Shown: positions 6,463-12,932 of the stretch, in pieces
Layout of the letters: each line of letters begins with the position of its first letter
Numbering within the stretch: position 1 is the first letter of the stretch
DNA from: Ruminococcaceae bacterium UBA2806
GTDB lineage: Bacteria; Bacillota; Clostridia; Oscillospirales; Acutalibacteraceae
DNA length: 12,932 nucleotides
Assembly: GCA_002351795.1 (NCBI GenBank)
Contig: DEHG01000144.1
Span: 1-12,932 of the forward strand
Reading direction: 5' to 3'
Position numbers and translations under genes: made by a program
The notes under the pieces: model-generated
The model's input: the letters and a program-made list of their open reading frames with translations, nothing else
What the model was told of the DNA's origin: nothing
Database searches by the model: none

Positions 6463-7752
6463 ATGGCACTTAAATCATCAAACAAGGTTGAAACAAACCG
6501 CTATGAACTCGTTGTTGAGATCGACGGCGAAACTTTTATGAAGGCAGTTGATGCTGTATATAAAAGAGAAGTCAAGAAGATCAATATCCCCGGTTTCAGA
6601 AAGGGTAAGGCACCGAGAAGACTTATCGAAAAGGAATACGGAGAGGGCGTGTTCTATGAGGATGCAATCAAGAATCTTTATCCCGCAGCAATTGTTGCTG
6701 CTGCAGATGAAGCAGGTCTTAAAATGATCAAGGATAAGGTTGACCTTGATATCGAAGAAGCAGGCAAGGACGGTCTTGTATTCAAGGCAGTTATCACAGT
6801 TGAGCCTGAGGTTTCTATAGACGGTTATAAGGGTCTTGAGTATGAGCCGGTATCTCTCGAAGTAACAGATGAGGATGTTGAAGAGGAAATAAAGAAGGTT
6901 CAGAAGAGAAACAGCCGTCTTGTTTCCGTTGAGGATCAGGCTGCTGAAAATGAAGATATCGCTGTTATCGACTTCAAGGGTCTGCTTGACGGTGAAGCAT
7001 TTGAGGGCGGTACAGCAGAAAACTACAGCCTTACACTCGGCAGCGGTGCATTTATCCCCGGCTTTGAGGATCAGGTTATCGGTCATAAGGCAGGCGAGGA
7101 ATTTACAATTGATGTAACATTCCCCGAGGATTATCAGGCAGAGGAACTCAAGGGCAAGGCAGTACAGTTTGAGATCAAGCTCCATGAGGTTAAAAAGCAT
7201 GAGCTTCCCGAGGTTGACGATGAATTTGTAAAGGATGTCAGCGAGTTCGATACAGTTGACGAATATAAGGCAGATCTCAGAACAAAGCTCGAAGAAAACA
7301 GAAAGGGCGAGGCTGAGAACAGCAAGGAAAGCCAGCTTTCAGAAAAGCTTATTGAGCTTATAGAGGCTGAGATACCCGAAGCAATGTATGAAAACCAGCT
7401 CGACAGCATCGTTGATGAGTTTGAGATGAACCTGCGTTCACAGGGTCTTGACCTTAATACATATATGCAGTATACAGGTCTTACAGAGGATAAGCTCCGT
7501 GATACATACCGCAGCAGAGCAGAAGCACAGGTTAAACTCAGACTTGCACTCAGAAAGATCGCTGAGCTTGAGAATATGAAACCTTCCGAAGAGGATATCG
7601 AGGCTAAGTATAATGAGCTTGCAGAAACATATAAGGTAGATGTTGCAAGGATCAAGGCAGTATTCGGCCCGAATGAAGTAGGCGGCGATATCGAAACTGA
7701 GAGAGCTATGAAGTTTGTGAAGGAAAATGCTGTAGAAAAGGCAGCAGAATAA
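6463..7752 (+). CDS. tig: Trigger factor, ribosome-associated chaperone
   Basis: This 429-residue trigger factor has the normal family length. It docks at the ribosomal exit tunnel and shields nascent chains. The N-terminal ribosome-binding domain carries the signature GFRKGKAP (44-51) followed by RRLIEKEYGEGVFYEDA. The FKBP-type prolyl isomerase domain spans about 163-245, with IDFKGLLDGEAFEGG, FIPGFEDQVIGHKAGEE and VTFPEDY in family order. The C-terminal substrate-cradle domain (about 250-415) is charged and helical, and the protein ends in a short Glu/Lys/Ala tail. ATG 6463 has GGAGG at 6450-6454, 8 nt upstream. An upstream in-frame alternative is not supported. It heads the tig-clpP-clpX cluster common in bacteria, linking folding of new proteins with ClpXP proteolysis. 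A strong promoter and structured leader lie directly upstream. Confidence 0.98.
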   Translation: MALKSSNKVETNRYELVVEIDGETFMKAVDAVYKREVKKINIPGFRKGKAPRRLIEKEYGEGVFYEDAIKNLYPAAIVAAADEAGLKMIKDKVDLDIEEAGKDGLVFKAVITVEPEVSIDGYKGLEYEPVSLEVTDEDVEEEIKKVQKRNSRLVSVEDQAAENEDIAVIDFKGLLDGEAFEGGTAENYSLTLGSGAFIPGFEDQVIGHKAGEEFTIDVTFPEDYQAEELKGKAVQFEIKLHEVKKHELPEVDDEFVKDVSEFDTVDEYKADLRTKLEENRKGEAENSKESQLSEKLIELIEAEIPEAMYENQLDSIVDEFEMNLRSQGLDLNTYMQYTGLTEDKLRDTYRSRAEAQVKLRLALRKIAELENMKPSEEDIEAKYNELAETYKVDVARIKAVFGPNEVGGDIETERAMKFVKENAVEKAAE

Positions 7753-7770
7753 GCTTTGACTGTAACGGCA

Positions 7771-7802
7771 GGCTGCGTGAGGAAGATATTCCTTATGCAG
7801 TC
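7771..7802 (+). other. Long hairpin between tig and clpP
   Basis: GGCTGCGTGAGGAA (7771-7784) pairs with TTCCTTATGCAGTC (7789-7802) around the tetraloop GATA. This gives 14 bp including three G-U pairs. No U-run follows (the next bases are ATGCATTTAAG), so it is not a classical intrinsic terminator. It may set relative tig/clpP mRNA levels by partial termination, processing or 3'-end protection. That role is inferred; the structure is read directly. Confidence 0.55.
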
Positions 7803-7834
7803 ATGCATTTAAGAATGATCAGGTGAATAAACCT

Positions 7835-7864
7835 TTGTAATAAGGGCAATCATTAGCTTATAGC
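7835..7864 (+). promoter_or_regulatory. Weak candidate promoter for clpP
   Basis: TTGTAA (7835-7840) and TATAGC (7859-7864) are 18 bp apart, with four of six matches in each element. It lies after the hairpin and about 27 nt before the clpP ribosome binding site would be transcribed. No CtsR-type repeat is visible. The evidence is weak. Confidence 0.2.
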
Positions 7865-7885
7865 AGAATTTCGCAATATGGAAAC

Positions 7886-7890
7886 GGAGG
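7886..7890 (+). promoter_or_regulatory. Ribosome binding site deciding the clpP start
   Basis: GGAGG lies 8 nt before ATG 7899. An in-frame ATG at 7878 is upstream of this site and has no Shine-Dalgarno sequence of its own, so 7899 is preferred. The resulting N-terminus MALVPYVVEQTNRGERSYDI also matches the ClpP family. Confidence 0.85.
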
Positions 7891-7898
7891 TAATCGTT

Positions 7899-8480
7899 AT
7901 GGCATTGGTGCCTTATGTTGTAGAACAGACTAACAGAGGAGAACGTTCTTACGATATATATTCAAGACTTCTCAATGACAGAATAATAATGCTTACTGAG
8001 GAAGTAAATAATGTAACGGCAAGTCTTATCGTTGCACAGCTTCTTTATCTTGAGGGACAGGATTCATCAAAGGATATCAGTCTTTATATCAACAGTCCCG
8101 GCGGAAGTGTTACCGACGGTATGGCTATCTATGACACAATGCAGTATATCAAGTGCGACGTATCCACAATATGCATGGGTATGGCCGCAAGCATGGGAGC
8201 TTTTCTTCTGGCAGCAGGTACAAAGGGCAAGAGATTTGCTCTTCCGAACAGTGATATCATGATCCATCAGCCCAGCGGCGGCGCACAGGGTCAGGCAACT
8301 GATATCATGATCCATGCAGATCATATCATTCAGACAAAGAAAAAGCTTAATACCATACTGTCTGAGAATACAGGACAGCCTTATGATGTTATCGCAAGAG
8401 ATACTGAGCGTGATAATTTCATGACAGCTCAGCAGGCTCTTGAATATGGTCTGATAGATAAGGTAATTACTCAAAGATGA
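7899..8480 (+). CDS. clpP: ATP-dependent Clp protease proteolytic subunit
   Basis: This 193-residue serine peptidase (family S14) assembles as a double heptamer and degrades substrates fed by ClpX or ClpC. The catalytic triad is visible: S98 in MGMAASMGAFLL, H123 in DIMIHQPSGG and D172 in DTERDNFM. The oxyanion-loop motif NSPGGSVTDGMAIYD (65-79) is intact. The mature-type N-terminus VPYVVEQTNRGERSYDIYSRLL (4-25) follows only three residues, so any propeptide is minimal. The gene ends 14 bp before clpX, which has its own ribosome binding site, consistent with co-transcription and stoichiometric production. It is a full-length, ordinary ClpP with no missing key residues. Confidence 0.98.
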   Translation: MALVPYVVEQTNRGERSYDIYSRLLNDRIIMLTEEVNNVTASLIVAQLLYLEGQDSSKDISLYINSPGGSVTDGMAIYDTMQYIKCDVSTICMGMAASMGAFLLAAGTKGKRFALPNSDIMIHQPSGGAQGQATDIMIHADHIIQTKKKLNTILSENTGQPYDVIARDTERDNFMTAQQALEYGLIDKVITQR

Positions 8481-8494
8481 TAGGAGCAGCGTAG

Positions 8495-9805
8495 ATGCCT
8501 GATATGAATGACAAAAAAAGAAATATTACCTGTTCTTTCTGCGGTAAGCCGCAGGAGCTTGTCGGGAGACTTTTCCAGGGTTCCGGAGCTTTTATCTGTG
8601 ACGAATGTGTATCACTTTGTTCATCACTGCTGAAAAATGAAGACTATGATGATTTTGATGAGGACTTTTTCCTTGATTTCAGCGAGCTTCCAAAGCCCAT
8701 GGAGATCAAAAGACTGCTTGATGAATATGTCATAGGGCAGGATGAAGCAAAGATAGCTCTTGCTGTATCCGTATATAATCACTATAAAAGGATAAATTAT
8801 AAGGGTGAAGATGATGTTGCCCTTAATAAGAGTAATATTCTTCTGCTTGGTCCTTCCGGTGTCGGAAAGACGCTTCTTGCCCAGACTCTTGCAAGGATAC
8901 TTGACGTACCCTTTGCAATTGCCGATGCAACAACTCTTACAGAAGCAGGTTATGTCGGTGAGGATGTAGAGAATATCCTTCTCAGACTTATACAGGCTGC
9001 TGATTTTGATATTGCCAAGGCTGAAAAGGGCATAATATATGTGGACGAGATAGACAAGATCGCCCGCAAATCGGAAAATCCGTCCATTACCCGTGACGTA
9101 AGCGGTGAAGGCGTACAGCAGGCGCTTCTCAAGATACTTGAGGGTACGCTGTCAAATGTACCTCCTCAGGGCGGAAGAAAGCATCCGCAGCAGGAGTTCA
9201 TTCAGATAGATACAACTAATATTCTGTTTATATGCGGCGGAGCCTTTGACGGACTTGAAAAGACTGTCGAAAAGCGCAGAGGTTCTTCTTCTTTCGGATT
9301 TAATGCCGAGATAAAAACAAAGAAGGAGCTTGATACAACAAGCTGGATGCAGGAAGTTATTCCCCAGGATCTGGTAAAATTCGGACTTATTCCCGAGCTT
9401 GTCGGACGTTTGCCTGTTCTTACTGCTCTTAACGGACTTGACGAAAAAGCGCTTGTCCGTATTCTTGAGGAACCTAAGGATTCTCTTGTAAAGCAGTATA
9501 AAAAGCTGTTTGAGATGGACGGCGTTGTTCTTGAGTTCGGTGAAAATGCTCTTCTTGAGATCGCTAAAAAGGCAATCGAGCGTCATACAGGAGCAAGAGG
9601 ACTTCGCTCTATTATGGAGGAGCTGCTGAAGAACCTTATGTATGAATCTCCGTCAGATGAAACAATTTCCAAGATCATAATAACGGCAGATGCAGTAACA
9701 GGAAAAGGCGAGCCTGTTGTTGAACGTGGAAAAACAAAGAAAAAAGCCCAGAGAACATCTCAGAAGGCTGACAAGAAAAAAAGTTCAAAGCGTAATGCTA
9801 TCTGA
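8495..9805 (+). CDS. clpX: ClpX, ATP-dependent unfoldase of ClpXP
   Basis: This 436-residue AAA+ unfoldase recognises tagged or regulatory proteins and threads them into ClpP. The N-terminal zinc-binding domain has C13, C16, C35 and C38. The AAA+ core shows Walker A GPSGVGKT (119-126), pore loop GYVG (152-155), Walker B IIYVDEID (180-187), the RKH loop at 228-230, the arginine finger R305 in ELVGRLPV and sensor II GARGLR (366-371). The ClpP-docking loop, IGF in E. coli, reads FGF (267-269), a conservative change. A very acidic stretch (48-62, Asp/Glu/Phe-rich) links the zinc domain to the core. A basic Lys/Arg tail (about 410-434) extends past the usual C-terminus. AGGAG at 8482-8486 lies 8 nt before ATG 8495. 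A hairpin follows the stop directly. Confidence 0.98.
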   Translation: MPDMNDKKRNITCSFCGKPQELVGRLFQGSGAFICDECVSLCSSLLKNEDYDDFDEDFFLDFSELPKPMEIKRLLDEYVIGQDEAKIALAVSVYNHYKRINYKGEDDVALNKSNILLLGPSGVGKTLLAQTLARILDVPFAIADATTLTEAGYVGEDVENILLRLIQAADFDIAKAEKGIIYVDEIDKIARKSENPSITRDVSGEGVQQALLKILEGTLSNVPPQGGRKHPQQEFIQIDTTNILFICGGAFDGLEKTVEKRRGSSSFGFNAEIKTKKELDTTSWMQEVIPQDLVKFGLIPELVGRLPVLTALNGLDEKALVRILEEPKDSLVKQYKKLFEMDGVVLEFGENALLEIAKKAIERHTGARGLRSIMEELLKNLMYESPSDETISKIIITADAVTGKGEPVVERGKTKKKAQRTSQKADKKKSSKRNAI

Positions 9806-9807
9806 AA

Positions 9808-9850
9808 AAAGTGCTCACTTCTGCACAAGGAAGTGAGCGCTTTGTATAAT
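9808..9850 (+). terminator. Hairpin terminator after clpX
   Basis: AAAGTGCTCACTTC (9808-9821) pairs with GAAGTGAGCGCTTT (9830-9843) over 14 bp with one G-U pair and an 8-nt loop, starting 2 nt after the clpX stop. The U-tract is short and broken (TTTGTATAAT), so termination may be partial. Confidence 0.65.
9822..9850 (+). promoter_or_regulatory. Candidate promoter overlapping the clpX terminator
   Basis: TGCACA (9822-9827), in the terminator loop, and a perfect TATAAT (9845-9850) are separated by 17 bp. The -35 matches four of six. It would drive the RCC1/HAD/pseudouridine synthase genes with a leader of about 177 nt. That leader holds a 7-bp hairpin, GCCGATG/CGTCGGC (9893-9899 with 9914-9920, one G-U pair). 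No better promoter was seen between 9851 and 10033. Confidence 0.35.
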
Positions 9851-10022
9851 ATGAATTAATAGAAACTGTTTTTTTATATATCGTAGCGTTGTGCCGATGT
9901 CTGGTGAAAATTTCGTCGGCTTAATAAAAACAAGGTCATAATATAGTTGTTCTGAGCAGCAAAAGCAATGAAGAATATTTTAAAGCTTTCTTGCTTTGTC
10001 CGGAACGACATAAACAGGATAA

Positions 10023-10027
10023 GGAGG
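10023..10027 (+). promoter_or_regulatory. Ribosome binding site deciding the RCC1-like start
   Basis: GGAGG lies 6 nt before ATG 10034. An in-frame ATG at 9968 has no Shine-Dalgarno sequence, and the 22 residues it would add look like translated leader, so the shorter start is preferred. Confidence 0.75.
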
Positions 10028-10033
10028 TCGGAT

Positions 10034-10573
10034 ATGAAGGAACGTATTGAAATATACTCAATATACATGCTGGATACTGAAGAGGGAAACAGACTGCTCA
10101 ACAAAAATTTTCATGTAAAGCCGCAGATATGTATTTGTGATGATTTTACCCTGTATTTATGTCCAGATGGAAATGTTGAGTTTATCGCAGGAAATATAAA
10201 GCCTGATCTGAATGATTGGAAAAAGATCAGAAAGCTTTGCGCCGGAAAAAAGCATATTGCAGCTCTGACCTGTGACGGAAGAGTTTTTGCAGCCGGCGAT
10301 AATACATACGGTCAGTGTGAGGTAAATAAATGGCAGGGGATTACCGATATTGAAACCGGAGACTACTGTACAATAGGCACAGCGTTCAGTGAAAAGATCC
10401 CTTTTGACAGAAAAAGAATTGCTGTAACCGGAAGCTTTTCCGTAAACGACAGGTCTGATAAAAAAACGCCGCAGGAAAATACAAAGAATACAGGCTATCG
10501 TATGCCCGGAGAAACAATTGAAAAATACGGCGGAATGGTTGATTTTACAAACAGGATCCTTGGAGGTTCCTGA
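10034..10573 (+). CDS. Small RCC1-repeat-like protein
   Basis: This 179-residue soluble protein has no signal peptide or membrane segment. Residues about 33-115 look like two to three blades of an RCC1/BLIP-II-type propeller: ICICDDFTLYLCPDGNVEFIAGN, then KIRKLCAGKKHIAALTCDGRVFAAGDNTYGQCEV, then WQGITDIETGDYCTIG. The pattern is the family's 'aG..h..aL..dG.v...G.N..GQ'. A full propeller needs about seven blades, so this protein would have to oligomerise or be a remnant; it has no visible frameshift. The C-terminal third (135-179) is polar and unrecognised. Its TGA overlaps the ATG of the HAD gene (ATGA-type overlap), indicating translational coupling. The cellular role is unknown. The call rests on repeat pattern alone. 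Confidence 0.65.
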   Translation: MKERIEIYSIYMLDTEEGNRLLNKNFHVKPQICICDDFTLYLCPDGNVEFIAGNIKPDLNDWKKIRKLCAGKKHIAALTCDGRVFAAGDNTYGQCEVNKWQGITDIETGDYCTIGTAFSEKIPFDRKRIAVTGSFSVNDRSDKKTPQENTKNTGYRMPGETIEKYGGMVDFTNRILGGS

Positions 10574-11283
10574 TGGGGGATAGGATGAAATACACTACTT
10601 TGCTTGTTGACGCTGATGAAACGCTTTTTGATTTCAGAAAGTGTGAAGCCAATGCTCTGAAAAATGCCCTGACATTTTACGGACTTGAATATAATGAGGA
10701 TATCAACAAAAAGTTTACATCAATAAATTCTGCACTCTGGAGAAAATTTGAGATGAGCAGGATAACACGTTCCGAACTCAGGGTAAGACGATTCAGCGAG
10801 CTTATTGAAAAGTGCTTTGACGGCTTCACAGACGCTGAAAAGCTTGCGTTTAAATATATTGACGAGCTTTCATATCAGGCTATACTTATACCGGGCACTG
10901 CCGGGGCTGTAAAAAAGCTGTCTGAATTATATGATATTTATATTATTACAAACGGACTTACAAAGGTACAGAGAGGACGTTTTTCAAGAACAGAGTTCAC
11001 CGGATATTTCAAAGATATATTTATTTCCGATGAAATTGGAATGAATAAACCGGATAAGAAATTCTTTGATTATGTGCTGTCAAAAATAGATGAGAAGGAT
11101 AGATCAAAGATACTTGTGGTCGGTGACTCACTCACCTCCGATATGCAGGGCGGAAGAAATGCAGGACTTGATACCTGTCTGTTTGACCCATACGATAATG
11201 TTTCCATGCCGCACCCGCTATGCGATCATAAGATAAAGAGTCTTGCAGAGATAATTTCATTTGCATCGGAGGAAGAAAAGTGA
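10573..11283 (+). CDS. HAD phosphatase, YjjG-type (noncanonical nucleotidase)
   Basis: This 236-residue haloacid dehalogenase-like phosphatase belongs to subfamily IA. Motif I is DADETLFDF (nucleophile D13, acid/base D15), the distinctive form of YjjG enzymes, which dephosphorylate dUMP and noncanonical pyrimidine nucleoside monophosphates. Motif II is IITNGLTKVQRGRF. The catalytic Lys lies in GMNKPDKKFFDYVL, and the Mg-binding motif IV is VVGDSLTSDMQGG. A helical cap domain occupies about 20-100. GGAGG (10562-10566) lies 6 nt before ATG 10573, which overlaps the preceding stop. A second Met at 10585, nearer to motif I, is an alternative start. The next gene starts inside this one's stop, so the three genes are probably translated from one mRNA. 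Nucleotide-pool cleaning is the likely role; substrate is inferred from the motif. Confidence 0.88.
   Translation: MGDRMKYTTLLVDADETLFDFRKCEANALKNALTFYGLEYNEDINKKFTSINSALWRKFEMSRITRSELRVRRFSELIEKCFDGFTDAEKLAFKYIDELSYQAILIPGTAGAVKKLSELYDIYIITNGLTKVQRGRFSRTEFTGYFKDIFISDEIGMNKPDKKFFDYVLSKIDEKDRSKILVVGDSLTSDMQGGRNAGLDTCLFDPYDNVSMPHPLCDHKIKSLAEIISFASEEEK
11268..11272 (+). promoter_or_regulatory. Ribosome binding site for a GTG start
   Basis: GGAGG inside the end of the HAD gene lies 7 nt before GTG 11280. It supports the non-ATG start of the pseudouridine synthase, whose GTG overlaps the HAD TGA (GTGA). Confidence 0.8.
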
Positions 11284-12128
11284 AGTTTACAGTACCCGCA
11301 GAATATGACGGTATAAGCGTGAAGCAATTTCTGAGAAAACACTGCCTTGTATCAGCCCGTACTCTTGCAAAGCTAAAACGCACAGAAAACGGCATGACAG
11401 TCAACGGGAAAACTGTAAGGAGTATTGACATGCTTAACGGCGGGGAAGAGATCATTCTGACTTTTCCCGAAGATGATATTCATATCGAGGCAAGCCCGCT
11501 GCATACCGAGGTGGTTTATGAAGACAGTAATGTTATTATATTCGGAAAGCCTGCCGGAATGCCTGTACATCCTGTTCACGAGTACAGGACAAATACGCTT
11601 GCAAATTTTGCGGTTTACCATATGAAGCAAATGGGGGAAAGCTATTCATTCAGACCTGTAAGCCGGCTTGATAAGGATACGTCAGGACTTGTACTTTGTG
11701 CGAAGGACAGATATACAGCAGCATTTTTGCCGGAGCATAATGAAAAGATATATACAGCTCTATGTGAAGGGCGCATAGATGAAGCGGGGACAATAGATAT
11801 GCCGCTCAGAATAAAGGAAGGTCATACTATACAGCGTGAGATCGGAGAGGGCGGTCAGCGGGCTGTGACACATTATAAGGCGTTGAAGCATTTTGATGAT
11901 GACTATACTCTGCTTGAAATATGGCTTGAAACAGGGCGCACACATCAGATACGGGCGCATTTTTCCGGGACAGGACATCCGCTTGCGGGTGATGATATGT
12001 ATGGAGGCAGCAGGGCGCATTTTAAAACACAGTGCCTTCACTGCTGTCAGATATCTTTTATCCAACCGGAAACAGGTAAAAAAATAACAGTTAAAAAAGA
12101 GATAGATTTTTTTGATGAATATAGCTGA
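11280..12128 (+). CDS. RluA-family RNA pseudouridine synthase
   Basis: This 282-residue enzyme converts uridine to pseudouridine in rRNA or tRNA. It starts with GTG. An S4-like RNA-binding domain spans about 10-62 (DGISVKQFLRKHCLVSARTL, then VNGKTV). The catalytic domain begins near 75 with YEDSNVIIFGKPAGMPVHP. The catalytic aspartate is D131 in SRLDKDTSGLVLCAK; the position before RLD, often His, is Ser. LETGRTHQIRAHF (216-228) and HPLAGDDMYGG (233-243) are the remaining family signatures. Length and domain order are normal for the RluA/RluC/RluD group. Which RNA position it modifies cannot be told from sequence alone, since Firmicutes carry several paralogues. It is the last gene of the overlapping trio and is followed 7 bp later by a terminator stem. 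Confidence 0.93.
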   Translation: MKFTVPAEYDGISVKQFLRKHCLVSARTLAKLKRTENGMTVNGKTVRSIDMLNGGEEIILTFPEDDIHIEASPLHTEVVYEDSNVIIFGKPAGMPVHPVHEYRTNTLANFAVYHMKQMGESYSFRPVSRLDKDTSGLVLCAKDRYTAAFLPEHNEKIYTALCEGRIDEAGTIDMPLRIKEGHTIQREIGEGGQRAVTHYKALKHFDDDYTLLEIWLETGRTHQIRAHFSGTGHPLAGDDMYGGSRAHFKTQCLHCCQISFIQPETGKKITVKKEIDFFDEYS

Positions 12129-12135
12129 CAAAAAG

Positions 12136-12172
12136 CGGAGCCGATGCCAAAAATGCATCAGCTCCGTTTTTT
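12136..12172. terminator. Bidirectional terminator
   Basis: CGGAGC-C-GATGC (12136-12147) pairs with GCATC-A-GCTCCG (12155-12166), 11 pairs with one internal mismatch and a 7-nt loop. TTTTTT follows on the plus strand (12167-12172). Five As precede the stem and give a T-run on the minus strand. It serves the pseudouridine synthase gene and the convergent CBM26-like gene. The second stop lies 17 bp beyond. Confidence 0.88.
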
Positions 12173-12188
12173 ATAAAGTATGTAATAA

Positions 12189-12932
12189 TTAACCGTTCTT
12201 CTTTAAAGCTTCAATATCATAAAGCTTGCCTTCTTCATAAGTAAGTCCTTTGCCCTGTGGATACTGTTTCTTTTTGTCATTGAAAATAAGAACAGGATTC
12301 TCAATATCAGCGGGAAGCTTATATGAATATGTACCGTCTGATTCCTTTGTCATTGCAACGCCGGGCCATGCGCTGTTTTTGCTTTTGTCATCATTTTCGT
12401 TATATACATAAATGTATATTTCATCGCCCCATTTTTCAGGCTTTTTCATTTTAACGATTTTTTCTGCTGCGTTTGTTCCTGCTGCGGTAGAACCTGCAGC
12501 AGAAGCATCGGTTGATCCGACAGAAGCGGAGGATGTTACAGCTGAACTCTGAGAAGCTTCGCCCTCGGCGCTGTCGCTCTTTTTATTCATAGTAATGGCA
12601 ACGATAACAACAATTGCTATAAGAAGTACAATTACAATAATGATAGGCAGCGCAAGACTTCCCTTTGCAGTTTTTGGTGTTGATATGACAGCAACGTTCT
12701 GACCTCTTATCTCCTTGCCGTCAAACTTCATCGGTTCACTCGGAGTATTCTGTACAGCGCTGAAATCATTGAACTGGTTTTCCTGCTGTTCGGAAATACT
12801 TCTGTCTTGTTCAATTCGCTTTTTAAGATCGTTTACATATGAAGCTTCATCAAAGCCGCCCTGAGCGGGTCTTTGCTGAGCAGGTCTTCTCTGTTGTGCA
12901 GCGGGTCTTTGCTGGGCGGGTCTCTGCTGGGC
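12189..12932 (-). CDS. Membrane-anchored CBM26-like starch-binding protein, 5' end outside window
   Basis: The frame is open from the right edge for 247 codons. A Met at 12731 is internal, because 67 codons of plausible protein precede it and it has no ribosome binding site. In order from the edge: a Gln/Arg/Pro/Ala repeat tract (residues 1-24 visible), a charged segment (about 28-60), one membrane segment (about 93-115, ALPIIIVIVLLIAIVVIVAI), a Ser/Ala/Thr-rich linker (about 117-157) and a C-terminal domain of about 80 residues. That domain resembles starch-binding module CBM26: WGDEIYIYVYNE, AWPGVAMTKESDGTYSYKLP, then VLIFNDKKKQYPQGKGL. Aromatic residues W, Y and W of the first two motifs fit a glucan-binding surface. 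No catalytic domain is visible. The layout suggests a cytoplasmic N-terminus and a cell-surface sugar-binding domain that may sense or tether starch. The missing N-terminus could hold a zinc ribbon, as in similar Ruminococcus proteins, but this is not seen. Confidence 0.75.
   Translation of the reverse strand, partial: AQQRPAQQRPAAQQRRPAQQRPAQGGFDEASYVNDLKKRIEQDRSISEQQENQFNDFSAVQNTPSEPMKFDGKEIRGQNVAVISTPKTAKGSLALPIIIVIVLLIAIVVIVAITMNKKSDSAEGEASQSSAVTSSASVGSTDASAAGSTAAGTNAAEKIVKMKKPEKWGDEIYIYVYNENDDKSKNSAWPGVAMTKESDGTYSYKLPADIENPVLIFNDKKKQYPQGKGLTYEEGKLYDIEALKKNG
12861..12932 (-). repeat. Short in-frame repeat tract encoding QQRPA units
   Basis: Imperfect units of about 15-18 bp containing GGGTCTTTGCTG or close variants recur at least four times up to the window edge. 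On the minus strand they encode AQQRP units with small insertions. All unit lengths keep the frame. Such tracts can change length by slippage or recombination and form a disordered, basic, Gln/Pro-rich region before the membrane segment. Confidence 0.8.

Noticed and set aside
6293..6541. 82-codon plus-strand ORF across the tig leader
   Set aside because: Its ATG sits at or before the predicted transcription start, so it has no ribosome binding site. It overlaps tig out of frame and resembles no protein.
6478..7200. 240-codon minus-strand ORF inside tig
   Set aside because: It lies wholly antisense to an intact trigger factor, is Cys/Leu-rich with no motif, and has no promoter or ribosome binding site. 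A similar 224-codon antisense frame at 7134-7808 is Ser-rich for the same reason.
11664..11690. Ser instead of His before the RLD catalytic motif of the pseudouridine synthase
   Set aside because: This position varies in the RluA family and the catalytic Asp and the rest of the motif are intact, so loss of activity is not implied.
12189..12731. ATG at 12731 as the start of the CBM26-like gene
   Set aside because: The frame stays open for 67 more codons to the window edge with structured composition, and no Shine-Dalgarno sequence precedes this ATG.

Overview
The window looks like chromosomal DNA from a spore-forming gut Clostridia of the Ruminococcus/Oscillospiraceae type. This is inferred from four things: AT-rich, purine-rich coding with strong GGAGG ribosome binding sites; a SPOCS (DUF3794) sporulation-type protein; the trig factor-clpP-clpX order; and a membrane-anchored protein with a CBM26-like starch-binding module, a module prominent in Ruminococcus bromii-type starch degraders. 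The genus is a family-level impression, not something the sequence proves. I see no tRNA, rRNA, insertion sequence, phage gene or CRISPR array.

Layout. (1) 1-1081, minus: 5' part of a SPOCS-domain gene running off the left edge, with a good candidate sigma-E promoter. (2) 1420-3794, plus: an OmpR-type response regulator and a membrane histidine kinase behind a sigma-A-like promoter. mntP (manganese exporter) follows at 3938-4522. A shared bidirectional terminator (4535-4563) separates mntP from (3) 4571-6085, minus: a lipoprotein with two calcium-loop-like motifs. Its promoter is a perfect TTGACA-17-TATAAT with TGTCA-type repeats just downstream of the expected start of transcription. (4) 6262-9805, plus: a divergent strong promoter, a roughly 166-nt structured leader, then tig, clpP and clpX. 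These encode a ribosome-bound chaperone and the two halves of the ClpXP protease. A long hairpin lies between tig and clpP, and another hairpin follows clpX. (5) 10034-12128, plus: three genes joined by stop/start overlaps, namely an RCC1-like repeat protein, a YjjG-type HAD phosphatase and an RluA-family pseudouridine synthase, ending at a bidirectional terminator. (6) 12189-12932, minus: 3' part of a single-pass membrane protein with a Gln/Arg/Pro-rich N-terminal tract, a Ser/Ala linker and a C-terminal CBM26-like domain, running off the right edge.

Most of the window is housekeeping. The parts most worth a second look are non-coding or poorly characterised: the structured tig leader, the putative operator array at the lipoprotein promoter, the sigma-E-like promoter of the SPOCS gene, the membrane-anchored CBM26-like protein, and the overlapping RCC1/HAD/pseudouridine synthase trio. 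I did not find a convincing new defence or mobile system.
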